Source: DATAZK01 sp965199805 | GTDB lineage: Bacteria > Actinomycetota > Actinomycetes > Frankiales > Frankiaceae | DNA length: 64,000 nucleotides | Assembly: GCA_965199805.1 (NCBI GenBank) | Contig: CBDATO010000001.1 | Span: 1,364,001-1,428,000, forward strand | Reading direction: 5' to 3' | Shown here: one piece after another, positions 8,361-16,037 of the stretch | Position numbering within the stretch: position 1 is the first letter of the stretch | How the letters are laid out: the number at the start of each line of letters is the position of its first letter | Made by a program: the position numbers and the translations under genes | The notes under the pieces: generated by a model | Database searches by the model: none | The model's input: the letters and a program-made list of their open reading frames with translations, nothing else | Told to the model about the DNA's origin: nothing

Positions 8361-8702
8361 CTAGTAGGAGCGGCGCGGGCGGCGGCGCCGCGGGATTGCC
8401 ACCCCACCGTCTGGCGCCGCAGTAGCCGGCTGGGTGTGGGCGTCGAGGTATCGGCTGATGTCGGCGGGTCGGAAGCGCAGTTGCCGGCCGAGGCGGACGA
8501 CCGGGAAGCGGCCGGCTTCGACCTGGTCGTACAGCCAGCTACGCCGGCACGCCAGCGCCCGGCACACCTGTTCCGGGGTCCACAGTTCGGGCATCGAACC
8601 GCTGCCCGCAGTGGCCCTGACATCAGGGTTGCCCATCTGCTCAGACGGAGAACTTGTGCTGCCGCTGGGTTGGCGGCTGTCTCGCGGCGATCGGATGGTC
8701 AC
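8361..8702 (-). CDS. Excisionase-like helix-turn-helix DNA-binding protein
   Basis: A protein of up to 113 aa. The core from MPELWTPEQVCRALACRRSW (about residue 37) continues with LYDQVEAGRFPVVRLGRQLR and FRPADISRYLDAH, a compact winged HTH_17/MerR-like domain typical of Xis proteins and small regulators of integrative elements, which bend DNA at att sites. The C-terminus is Arg-rich (IPRRRRPRRSY). Three in-frame ATGs are possible; the domain would be complete even from the MPELW start. Its position close to the tRNA-Lys scar supports an excisionase role. No matching integrase remains, so it is probably an orphan. Confidence 0.75.
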   Translation of the reverse strand: MTIRSPRDSRQPSGSTSSPSEQMGNPDVRATAGSGSMPELWTPEQVCRALACRRSWLYDQVEAGRFPVVRLGRQLRFRPADISRYLDAHTQPATAAPDGGVAIPRRRRPRRSY

Positions 8703-9423
8703 GTATCCCCTTCCTGTTGCGCTGGCGACTGGCTAACCCGTCACCAGATGAGCGCCCGAGACAAAGCGGCCAGGCGTGCGCCGCAACGTCGGCAGTCGGC
8801 GGACGCCGGCCGGGTGGGTGTCGGACCGGTGTCGGAGATGGGACGGAGAACGGGCAGTGCAAACCGGCCGGTCGACGGACCACCTAGGTGAACTGGCCTA
8901 GCCTGGGTGGATCACTCTCCGGGTCGCGCGAACCGATGTCGCGGTCACGCTGGTTTCGTCGAGCTCACCGCGCTGGCCGCACTCGGAGACGCGCGGCCCT
9001 TGTGTTGCTTTCAGCGGGCGGACTTCGCCCGAAGTCTCCCCAGGGGACTTGAGGCCCCTGTTGGCGGCGCCGACCCGGGCGTCTACCGCAATCGGGCGGG
9101 ACCAGCGGGAGGGTCTACCCGCCCGCGCCCACAAGCCCCGATGGCGTCAACACCCACGGAAGCTCTGCGCCCTGCAGCCCGGGAACGGTTGGCTTCCGCG
9201 CGGTTGGCTATACGCGCAGCGAGACGGCGACGGGCGACTAACGCGAAGTGGCCTGGGCGCGTCCGACGACGTTCTCGCGGTCATGTGCCTGCAGCCAGTG
9301 TCCCGTCTGCGGCTGTCGACCTAGTGCTGCGCACCGTGCCAACCGGAGACGCCGGCCTGCCGGGCGACCTGCAGATCCCGAACCGGCAAGCCATCGTCAC
9401 GCAGTTCTAGTTTGTTCCGTGTC
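8703..9423. other. 720 bases without a supported gene
   Basis: Several frames are open because of high GC, but none has protein-like composition, a ribosome site or a recognisable motif. No tRNA or strong repeat seen. The right end holds the AACCTTTC promoter listed next. Confidence 0.45.
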
Positions 9424-9447
9424 AACCTTTCCGACCGCCTAGCCGGT
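9424..9447 (+). promoter_or_regulatory. ECF-type promoter motif 1 (AACCTTTCCG)
   Basis: AACCTTT at 9424-9430 followed by a C-rich 13-nt spacer and CGGT. The -35-like box is identical to those upstream of four sigma genes in this window; the -10-like tetramer is the least typical of the five. It lies about 165 nt before the lipoprotein gene that heads the 9588-12661 cluster. Confidence 0.45.
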
Positions 9448-9587
9448 TAATCATCATGGAAGGCTAGTGACCGCTTAGATGCAGCATTGCGGCAGCGACG
9501 GCGCCTGGATGCTCGGTAAGTACTTACGCGAGTGAGCAGGAGCGCTCTGCCTTCCACCAGTCAGTCGTCTGTCAACACGCGGTCGGA

Positions 9588-10637
9588 GTGCACATGTGGA
9601 TGCGGTTGTTCGGGGCGGGCGCAGCGGTGGCAAGCCTCGTGGCCGGGGTAAGCGCCTGCGAGGTGTCGCAGGTCGACTGGGCAAACCGTTCCTATGTGGT
9701 GAGCCCGGCCTGCGCTCCGGCGCCGGCAATGACTGCCGGCACGGTCACGCTGCACAACGGCAACGGAACACGCCTGGGTACCAGCGCTTCGGGCGGCACG
9801 CGGGTCACGCTCGCCGCCGTCTACGAAGGTGACATCACTCGTGACGGCGTACAGGACGCGGCTGTGCTGCTCAATTGCCACGACACCATCGGCGGCAACA
9901 ACAACAGCTCTGAGATCCAAGTCTTCACGCGGGACGCCAAACCTGTCCAGCGTCTGCTGGCGCCACGGAAACATCCCGGTGGCACGTTCTTCGCGCCTTA
10001 CTTCGTCTACGACCAGATTCAGATTCACGATGGCGCCCTGTACACCGGCGTCGACAGCTATCTGCCGGGTGACCCACACGCGAGGCCGTCCGCCCACGAC
10101 GTGTACCGCTGGGACTGGAACGGAAACGGCTTTACACCGGTCGACCTCGTCTCAACCGTGGTTTTGAAAGGCGCCGAACTGACGCTCCCCGCAGGTTGGG
10201 TGATCGAGGCGGCGACACCGGCGAATGCGCATTCGCACCCCATCGCGCCGACGTGGTGCCTCATGCCGCACAGCCGTTCCGTTCCAACTGACGCCGACGC
10301 GCCGGGTTGCACGATCGCGTTCCGGATTATCCCGACGTCGGTTCAGCTGTCGCCCGACACCCCGGGTGGTCTCGTCGGCAACCCGGAATTCTGCGACCCC
10401 CGGCAGCCACAGGCGGTGAGCCTGCTCACGCAGGCCAACGCCGATCTCGGGGGTCGTCGCGCCGCCTACCGCGTCTGGCGCTATTCGTGCCTGGACGGCA
10501 CCCGCCGGACGGTCGAGCAATACGTCACCTCAGCTGCGCCAGGCTACGTCCTGTACTCCTCCCAGGCGACCAGCACAGTCCATTCGGGCATGACGCAAAT
10601 TGCCCGGACTGCCCAACTACCCAAACCGACCGGGTGA
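9588..10637 (+). CDS. Putative secreted lipoprotein heading an ECF sigma operon
   Basis: About 347-349 aa, starting at GTG 9588 or ATG 9594. The N-terminus MRLFGAGAAVASLVAGVSAC is a lipoprotein signal with lipobox VSAC, so the mature protein should be lipid-anchored outside the membrane. A segment DITRDGVQDAAVLL has the Asp-rich spacing of FG-GAP or EF-hand-like calcium loops. Several Cys residues (CHD, CLMP, GCTIAF, FCDPR, SCLDG) suggest disulfides in the ectodomain. The gene ends 42 nt before the sigma gene at 10680 and probably shares its transcript. No catalytic motif is evident; it may act as a sensor or ligand-binding accessory of the cassette (inference). Confidence 0.7.
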   Translation: MHMWMRLFGAGAAVASLVAGVSACEVSQVDWANRSYVVSPACAPAPAMTAGTVTLHNGNGTRLGTSASGGTRVTLAAVYEGDITRDGVQDAAVLLNCHDTIGGNNNSSEIQVFTRDAKPVQRLLAPRKHPGGTFFAPYFVYDQIQIHDGALYTGVDSYLPGDPHARPSAHDVYRWDWNGNGFTPVDLVSTVVLKGAELTLPAGWVIEAATPANAHSHPIAPTWCLMPHSRSVPTDADAPGCTIAFRIIPTSVQLSPDTPGGLVGNPEFCDPRQPQAVSLLTQANADLGGRRAAYRVWRYSCLDGTRRTVEQYVTSAAPGYVLYSSQATSTVHSGMTQIARTAQLPKPTG

Positions 10638-10679
10638 CGTCGGCCTCAGCATCCTGACTGCGACGGAAAGGACGCGGCG

Positions 10680-11198
10680 ATGGCGGCCTTGGCCGACAAC
10701 GGGTTTCGGGACTTCGTCCTGAACGAATCCGCTGGCCTGTTACGCGCAGGGTGGATGCTCACCGGCGACCGGACGTCGGCCGAGGACCTGCTCCAGACAG
10801 CCCTGGCCCGGACGTGGCCGCACTGGACTCGGATATCCGAGCAAGGCACGCCGGCGGCGTACGTGCGCACCGTCATGGTCCGCACCTACGCGTCGTGGGC
10901 CGGCCGGCGCTGGAACGGGGAAACGCCCTCGGAGGCAGTGCCCGAGCCAGCTCGAGACGACTACGGCTTCTCAGCGTTCGAGGAACGCGACCAGCTGGCG
11001 CGCGCCCTTGCGAAGCTTCCGCGCCGGCAGCGGGCCGTCATCGTCCTGCGCTACTACCTCGACTACTCCGAACAGCAAACCGCCGAGGCGCTCAACTGCT
11101 CAATCGGAACGGTCAAGACCCAAGCCGCCCGAGGCTTGGCCCGCCTGCGAACAACAACCTCAACCGGCGCAGAGGCGAAGGAGCGTGAGCTTCAATGA
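10680..11198 (+). CDS. ECF RNA polymerase sigma factor, SigE-type (cassette A)
   Basis: 172 aa, with the size and layout of actinobacterial SigE-family ECF factors. Sigma region 2: FRDFVLNESAGLLRAGWMLT then TSAEDLLQTALARTWPHW at residues ~9-47, for -10 recognition and core binding. Region 4: LPRRQRAVIVLRYYLDYSEQ ... LNCSIGTVKTQAARGLARLR at ~115-160, a helix-turn-helix for the -35 box. The ATG is preceded by GGAAAGGACG. The stop overlaps the next gene by four bases (ATGA), so it is translationally coupled to its membrane partner. No AACCTTTC motif lies directly upstream; the nearest heads the lipoprotein gene before it. Confidence 0.9.
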   Translation: MAALADNGFRDFVLNESAGLLRAGWMLTGDRTSAEDLLQTALARTWPHWTRISEQGTPAAYVRTVMVRTYASWAGRRWNGETPSEAVPEPARDDYGFSAFEERDQLARALAKLPRRQRAVIVLRYYLDYSEQQTAEALNCSIGTVKTQAARGLARLRTTTSTGAEAKERELQ

Positions 11199-12160
11199 CC
11201 GACGACTTGCGACGCGACCTCCAGCAACTACCCCCGCACATGGACGTCAGCCCTGCCCTTTATGACCGGGTCATCCGCCAGGCACTGCGCCGCCGGCGCG
11301 TCAGCCGCGCCGGATCGACCAGCATCGCCGCCGCTGTCGTCGGTGCCGCCGTCGCAGTCGCCGTGAGCGCCACCGGCAGCTCGTCGACAGCCCAGATCAT
11401 TCCCGTCGCACCCCCAGCCGCCACCATCACGCCCTCGCGAACGACGCCATCGACCCCGTCGCCAACAGCCACGGCGATGCCGACCCCAGCGACCGGCGCC
11501 CCGTCGCCAGGGGATGTGACGAGCACCCCGGCCGTACAACCGACCGTGACACCGAACGCGACTTCGCTGCCAGAGCCCCCACCGTCGATACCGACACCAC
11601 CACCGACAACCGAGGCTGCCCCGTCGGCGAAGTCGCCCGCTGCCCCGCCGTCCACGGCTCCGGTGCCCACCGGCTCGGTGAGCCCCGACCCGGTGACACC
11701 GGTCGCCTCCCCACCGCTCACATACGCGGACCTGCCGCATCCGACCGCTTGTACCATCGGCGGCTTCCCGGACGCAGACCAGGGCGCAGTCACCACGCTC
11801 TGCGTGCCGGACGGTTACCTGCTCACGGCGTCAACGAGCTGTCCCGCTGGATCGGCAACGATTGCCGGTGAGGGAGCCTGCTTTGTCGGCGGAGTGCGCA
11901 ACGTCCTCGTTGCCCCCGTACCGAATGCTGGACTGCCACCCATCCGCGGGGCCGCCCTTGTGAGTCCGGTCTGCGAAGCCGGATACACGATGCTCGGCAA
12001 CACGTCGGCAAGCTCAGGACCTATCCGCTGCATCCCGGACGCGTACCTGCCCCGCACTGGCTACATCTGCCCCAGTGGATCACAGCTGCAGACCGACCCG
12101 GCGCCGCTGTGCTTTGCCCCCGGCGCGCAAACCGTCATCGCTCCCGTCAAGGCCCCTTAG
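11195..12160 (+). CDS. Membrane partner of sigma A (putative anti-sigma/sensor) with Cys-rich ectodomain
   Basis: A protein of 321 aa. A short basic cytoplasmic N-terminus (LYDRVIRQALRRRRVSRAG) precedes one membrane segment, SIAAAVVGAAVAVAVSA, at residues ~44-62. Residues ~70-180 are a Pro/Thr/Ser-rich stalk. The C-terminal ~140 residues hold at least nine Cys in spaced motifs (TACTIGGF, TLCVPDGY, TSCPAG, GACFVGG, PVCEAGY, RCIPDAY, YICPSG, LCFAPG), suggesting disulfide-bonded repeats outside the cell. Coupled to the sigma gene by ATGA. There is no zinc anti-sigma (ZAS) motif, so anti-sigma action is inferred only from position and topology. The ectodomain differs from the partners at 16031, 21554 and 27791. 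Confidence 0.75.
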   Translation: MTDDLRRDLQQLPPHMDVSPALYDRVIRQALRRRRVSRAGSTSIAAAVVGAAVAVAVSATGSSSTAQIIPVAPPAATITPSRTTPSTPSPTATAMPTPATGAPSPGDVTSTPAVQPTVTPNATSLPEPPPSIPTPPPTTEAAPSAKSPAAPPSTAPVPTGSVSPDPVTPVASPPLTYADLPHPTACTIGGFPDADQGAVTTLCVPDGYLLTASTSCPAGSATIAGEGACFVGGVRNVLVAPVPNAGLPPIRGAALVSPVCEAGYTMLGNTSASSGPIRCIPDAYLPRTGYICPSGSQLQTDPAPLCFAPGAQTVIAPVKAP

Positions 12161-12199
12161 TCGGATGTGCCCTCGTGGCCAGAAAAAGAAAGGCTCAAC

Positions 12200-12661
12200 A
12201 TGCAAACGACAATCAGCCTCGGCTCTCAGAGGCGGCGGATCATCGGCGCCGTTGTATTGGCAGCCGCGGCCCTATCGCTTACTGCATGTGGCGACCAAGT
12301 GACCGCCGCCCGGGACTTCTACAGCTACGCCCATTACCAAGCGTCTCAGGCCAACGTCGCGGGGCAGCTCGCAGACATCATCGTTGCTGAAGGACCGTTG
12401 GCCGCGGACAAGGACGGAGTACCTGCGCCAGCTACCTTGTTCCGCGAGCGCTGCACGCGCCCCGTCGCCGCCGGCGCTATCTACACCTGCGTCGCCATTG
12501 TCAACACAGGCCAACGCATCTACATCGCTCGAGCAGCAACCTTGGATCCCATCGAGCCGCACACGCTTGCGGTTATCGCAGGGCCGCACGGCTCGGTAAC
12601 CATTACGTCGGTCGGCACAGGCATGCAGTCCCACGACGTGAAAATCTCTTTACGCCCGTAG
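12200..12661 (+). CDS. Small putative lipoprotein
   Basis: 153 aa from ATG 12200, chosen because AAAGAAAGG precedes it and a basic start (RRRIIGAVVLAAAALSLTAC) then forms a lipoprotein signal with lipobox LTAC. An earlier ATG at 12167 would put a charged leader before the signal. The mature part contains two further Cys (ERCTRPV, YTCVAIV), probably one disulfide, and a beta-rich C-terminus. It follows the 11195 gene by 39 nt and may belong to the same operon. No family recognised; a DUF4333-like lipoprotein is possible, given the Cys pair and the conserved-looking VAIVNTGQ stretch. Confidence 0.7.
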   Translation: MQTTISLGSQRRRIIGAVVLAAAALSLTACGDQVTAARDFYSYAHYQASQANVAGQLADIIVAEGPLAADKDGVPAPATLFRERCTRPVAAGAIYTCVAIVNTGQRIYIARAATLDPIEPHTLAVIAGPHGSVTITSVGTGMQSHDVKISLRP

Positions 12662-12848
12662 ATGCCACGCGGCCCTCGCATCACAGCGATACCAGGGCCC
12701 GACGGTCGTCGCCATCGCCGGCGGCCCAGGCAGACTCCCCCTGAAGCTGCACACGTGTGGCGGCCGGGGCGCCGCCGCTTTCAGCAAGGCCACCCCCTGC
12801 TCCGGCGGCGGCACCCGCCGTCGTGCGCCGGTGGCCTACGCTGCCGTC

Positions 12849-13436
12849 GTGGCAGCGCCGTGGGATGACGACCTTGCAGTCCTAAACGAGTTCGCGGCCG
12901 GCGTCACCGCTCCGGAATGGGACCCCCGTCAGCCGCTTGCGGCTATCGGGCTACAGCTGTCAGACACGCCCCCGTACGCCTACCCGGACACCCCCGCCAA
13001 CGCCCATCCCATCCTGTCGTGCGGGATGGACGGCATCCACTGGAGTGCCATGACCGCCGACACCCCGTCCAGCTACATCGTCGTCATGACCGTTCCCCCA
13101 TCAACTGGTGTCAACGTCGTTGTCGGCGAATCTCTCCAAGAGTTCCTAGCCCTAGGCTGCCGGTCGAACTTTCTCAACCTCGGCGGCCTCGTCGAAGACT
13201 TCGCCTACACCCTCGACCCCGAGGACGAGGAGGCCGCGCCACTCATGGCAGCGTTACGCGACCACTTCGGACTGACCCCATGGCCGGACATACCGGGCCG
13301 ATTGACTGAGCTCGCGGCCCGTCACGGCCGGCCCGAAGGCCGGGTGCCGCGCGACCCCGAAGCCGAGGCCGAGCTGATGCGTCTGAACGCTGAAGGCATG
13401 GCCTGGATGAAGCAAGCACTCGGCGACCAGGGATGA
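12849..13436 (+). CDS. Hypothetical protein, possible SUKH/SMI1-like fold
   Basis: 195 aa from GTG 12849 (an in-frame GTG at 12831 is the alternative). It is cytoplasmic, with no signal or membrane segment. The stretch CGMDGIHWSAMTADTPSSYI followed by VVVGESLQEFLALGCRSNFL has the pattern of SMI1/KNR4 (SUKH)-like proteins, which include toxin-immunity proteins, but the match is weak and from memory. The C-terminus is acidic and helical (EAEAELMRLNAEGMAWMKQA). No toxin gene is seen beside it. Function unknown. Confidence 0.6.
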   Translation: MAAPWDDDLAVLNEFAAGVTAPEWDPRQPLAAIGLQLSDTPPYAYPDTPANAHPILSCGMDGIHWSAMTADTPSSYIVVMTVPPSTGVNVVVGESLQEFLALGCRSNFLNLGGLVEDFAYTLDPEDEEAAPLMAALRDHFGLTPWPDIPGRLTELAARHGRPEGRVPRDPEAEAELMRLNAEGMAWMKQALGDQG

Positions 13437-13733
13437 ATCCCCGGCTGGCATGACGCCGTTTCGGCAACCGCCGTTCCGTCCTGCGTCACGCGTCCGTGCC
13501 CTGCTGCCACAGCCCAATCTGACGAAGGTGCGACCGCTGCCAGCCGCAGAGCGATCTCCATCTCGTCCACGGCACGTACGGCAGTTGTCCACGGTTCGTC
13601 GGCACACGACTTGCCTAGTAGTGCGGCCGCTGCAACCAACGAAGCCGGCGGCTGCTCGGCGGGTCCCGCTGCACTTATGCCCGGCCATCCAGGCCCGCCG
13701 CTCGATCAACCCCCGTCAAGACGAACACCCACA

Positions 13734-13752
13734 CCCAACAGTCGCGGTGTGC
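13734..13752 (+). repeat. 19-bp direct repeat CCCAACAGTCGCGGTGTGC, copy 1
   Basis: Identical to 14150-14168. Both copies are preceded at short distance by ATCAACCCC, so a longer, partly diverged duplicated unit is likely. Confidence 0.7.
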
Positions 13753-13817
13753 ACCCGGCGGGGGTGCAGCGGCGGTGACCAGCGTTCCCTCCGTCACCTC
13801 GGGGGCCGTTTGCAAGA

Positions 13818-13859
13818 ACGGCCCCCAACACGGCCCCGCATGCGGCCCCCGATACGGCC
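13818..13859 (+). repeat. 12-bp tandem repeat, 3.5 copies
   Basis: Units ACGGCCCCCAAC, ACGGCCCCGCAT and GCGGCCCCCGAT, then ACGGCC. The period of 12 keeps frame, so it could encode a four-residue repeat if translated. Confidence 0.65.
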
Positions 13860-14149
13860 GGCCGGTCGGCATCAGCCATCGGATGGATCTATACGGGGCG
13901 TTAACGCCCGTGGGTCGACGAGGCGTCGTCTGGCAGCAGCGTCCGAACGCCCAGAGGTCGGGTCGCAGGGTCAACCACTGGCGGTCTCGAATAGGTGCGA
14001 TCGGGTCAGCGGACCGCAACGCCCTCATAGCGGCTTGAACAACCGGGTGACACCGCCATCGACGCCGTGCTCCAGCAGAGTTCGGGCACGCCGGCCACGC
14101 CACCCGATCCCAAGCAGTCCACGCTCACGCGGTCCTATCAACCCCTATC

Positions 14150-14168
14150 CCCAACAGTCGCGGTGTGC
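14150..14168 (+). repeat. 19-bp direct repeat, copy 2
   Basis: Exact second copy of the sequence at 13734-13752. Confidence 0.7.
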
Positions 14169-14234
14169 TGCGGATGGGCTGCCAGTGCCGGCGTGCTGCA
14201 GGTTCGACAACGACCGGGGGCTCCGATGAAAGGC

Positions 14235-14282
14235 GGACCCCCGGTTGGATCCCGAGTCGGAACCCCGGTTGGATGCCCCATA
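14235..14282 (+). repeat. 24-bp tandem repeat, 2 copies
   Basis: Two units built on GGAMCCCCGGTTGGAT, the second differing at a few positions. It occupies the same place in the second block as the 12-bp repeat does in the first. Confidence 0.6.
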
Positions 14283-14401
14283 GGCAGCTGTTGTCGCCTG
14301 TGCTGGGACGTTCTTGGAGGGACGAGATGACTGTCGCTGGAAGTTTCATTCGCGGCGGCACTCGGCGACTGGCGTCCTAGCCCTAGCAATTCCAGCCCCG
14401 G

Positions 14402-15283
14402 CTACGAGTCGGACGGCTTGTCGCGCATGAACTGTTCGATGGCACGGTCGGCCTCCTCCAGGTGGAGCCGTGCCGCGTTCTGGGCGTCGCTGAACCTCAT
14501 GCGGGGCGCGGTGTCGGATGCGTCGACGACCTCGAGGAGGCCTACGGGCGTGCGCACGTCCAGCGACACCAGGATGGCCTCGACGGCGTAGCTGCCCGGG
14601 GCCGGCGCGTCGTCATGACCGAATGCGACCGGCAGTTGCATGGACTCGCCTGGCGCCAACGTCCTGCCCTTGAAGTCGTGTGACAGCGGCGCGAACGCGA
14701 AACCGCAGTTCGCCGGACGTTGCCCGTCGGCGTCAAGGAAATGCGCGTGAACGAACGCGTGATCCTCACCGTCGGAAGTCCACACCGAATCTGCGGTGTT
14801 GGTCAGCGTGACGGTGACAGCGTCCAACTCCGTGCCTGCGACCCGCAGCGGCTCACCCCAGCCCAACGCCAGTCCGGCACGCCTGATGTCCTGCGTCGGA
14901 CGTAACCGGTGGGTCCCGAGGTCACCCATGAACACCGGCAGACCGCCGTCCTGCGGCCACACCAATGCAGTCATCCAGGCGCCATCGTCGGTCGGCGCAG
15001 CGAACAGACGACGGGTACGGGACGGCTCAAGCCGGTCCCGTGCAGTCACCTCACGCCAACCCGTTTCGGGCAGCTCGGCCCGTAGCCAGTCCGGGACCGG
15101 TTCGCTGAACTCGCCAGGGAACACCGCATCCCACGGATCGCCCGCTGACTCGAAATCGGCGGCCAGCACCTCATAACTGCCCAGGTTGAGCCACCGGGAC
15201 AGGCCGTCAGAATCAGTCACCAGGCCAGAATGCCCGCCTGTACGGCCGACGGTCACAGAAACGTTCCTGACCGTGGTGAGCAT
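14402..15283 (-). CDS. Hypothetical protein with a possible beta-sandwich C-terminal half
   Basis: 293 aa from ATG at 15283; longer upstream openings have shadow-like composition. No signal peptide is clear. Text such as LRVAGTELDAVTVTLTNTAD and LAPGESMQLPVAFGHDDAP resembles an immunoglobulin-like or CARDB-type sandwich. The C-terminus is a charged helix (AARLHLEEADRAIEQFMRDK). The N-terminal half contains PDWLRAELPETGWREVTARD. I do not recognise a named family. It is divergent from sigma cassette B, whose promoter lies in the shared upstream region. Confidence 0.65.
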   Translation of the reverse strand: MLTTVRNVSVTVGRTGGHSGLVTDSDGLSRWLNLGSYEVLAADFESAGDPWDAVFPGEFSEPVPDWLRAELPETGWREVTARDRLEPSRTRRLFAAPTDDGAWMTALVWPQDGGLPVFMGDLGTHRLRPTQDIRRAGLALGWGEPLRVAGTELDAVTVTLTNTADSVWTSDGEDHAFVHAHFLDADGQRPANCGFAFAPLSHDFKGRTLAPGESMQLPVAFGHDDAPAPGSYAVEAILVSLDVRTPVGLLEVVDASDTAPRMRFSDAQNAARLHLEEADRAIEQFMRDKPSDS

Positions 15284-15481
15284 CGAATGCGGTGCAGCGC
15301 CCACGTGGTTGCGACCGGGACTCACAGGCGGTCCCGCTGTTTCGGATCCCTGGCACAGTGGCGAACCGGCAGCTTGCCGAGGTTGGCGGTTAGCCCCGGC
15401 CATCCGCGGGGTTCGCGCCCGGCTCCAGGCGATCACCGCCAGACCCTCGTGCTCGGCCGTCGAGCCCTTGGTGGCGGGTGC

Positions 15482-15505
15482 AACCTTTCGGCTTCTCGCC
15501 GCATC
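15482..15505 (+). promoter_or_regulatory. ECF-type promoter motif 2 (sigma cassette B)
   Basis: AACCTTTCGG at 15482-15491, then CATC at 15502-15505 with 13 bases between AACCTTT and CATC. It lies 33 nt before the GTG start of the sigma gene, which has a GAGGAGG ribosome site. Confidence 0.6.
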
Positions 15506-15537
15506 GTGTTTGGTAACGGCGCGATTGAGGAGGTTGT

Positions 15538-16037
15538 GTGGACGCGGCGGCTGAAGACCGATTCCACGTTGGGCGTCCAGCTGTTCTAGCCAGCTGCACC
15601 GCAGCGCGTACCTGCTCTGCGGGGACTGGCACGTGGCAGAGGACCTGGTGCAGGAAGCGCTCACACGAACGGCACTGCACTGGAAGCGGGTTGAATCTGC
15701 TGACAACCCGGACGCCTACGTCCGCCAGATTCTGGTCAATCAGGCCCGTCAACGGTGGCGGCGCCGTGCCGGCAGCGAACCGCCGGTTAACGCCATTCGA
15801 GACGCAGCGGTCCCGGACGGCGCCCAAGACCGCGCGGTACGCGCCGAGCTGCTTGCTGCGGTAGGGCGTCTACCCCACCGGCAGCGGGCCGCACTCGTCT
15901 TCCGCTACTTCGAGCAACTGTCGGAGGCCGAGACCGCTCTCGCACTCGGCTGCTCGATCGGCACCGTCAAAAGCCAAACCCACCGCGCGCTGACCGCACT
16001 CCGACGCATCCTGTCCACCGAGGAGCTGCCATGTTGA
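15538..16037 (+). pseudogene. SigE-type ECF sigma factor with N-terminal frameshift (cassette B)
   Basis: GTG 15538 follows a strong GAGGAGG site and reads MDAAAEDRFHV, matching the start of the sigma genes at 21058 and 27270. The continuation WASSCSSQLHRSAYLLCGDW is in another frame, so one base is lost or gained near 15570. From there the protein is normal: region 2 VAEDLVQEALTRTALHWKRV, region 4 LPHRQRAALVFRYFEQLSEA and LGCSIGTVKSQTHRALTALR. It ends LPC with its TGA inside ATGTTGA, overlapping the partner start by six to seven bases. Either the gene is dead or the base call is wrong; an internal GTG (15633) would yield a protein lacking half of region 2. Confidence 0.8.

Larger units (their letters stand above)
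13437..14401. other. 965 bases without a supported gene, holding short repeats
   Basis: All frames look like GC-rich chance openings. The stretch contains a 12-bp tandem repeat (13818-13859), a 24-bp tandem repeat (14235-14282), and a 19-bp sequence present twice (13734-13752, 14150-14168), so it looks like two related blocks of about 400 bp. Read on the minus strand both blocks give Gly/Pro/Thr-rich short text, but no single frame is convincing. Confidence 0.4.

Noticed and set aside
8907..9410. 167-residue plus-strand frame
   Set aside because: No protein-like periodicity, no ribosome site, and Arg/Pro-rich throughout.
13450..14229. 259-residue plus-strand frame over the repeat region
   Set aside because: Arg/Pro/Ser-rich text typical of GC-rich chance openings; the repeats explain the regularity.
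13700..14300. CRISPR array
   Set aside because: Repeats are tandem without spacers or separated by about 400 bp; no cas genes anywhere in the window.
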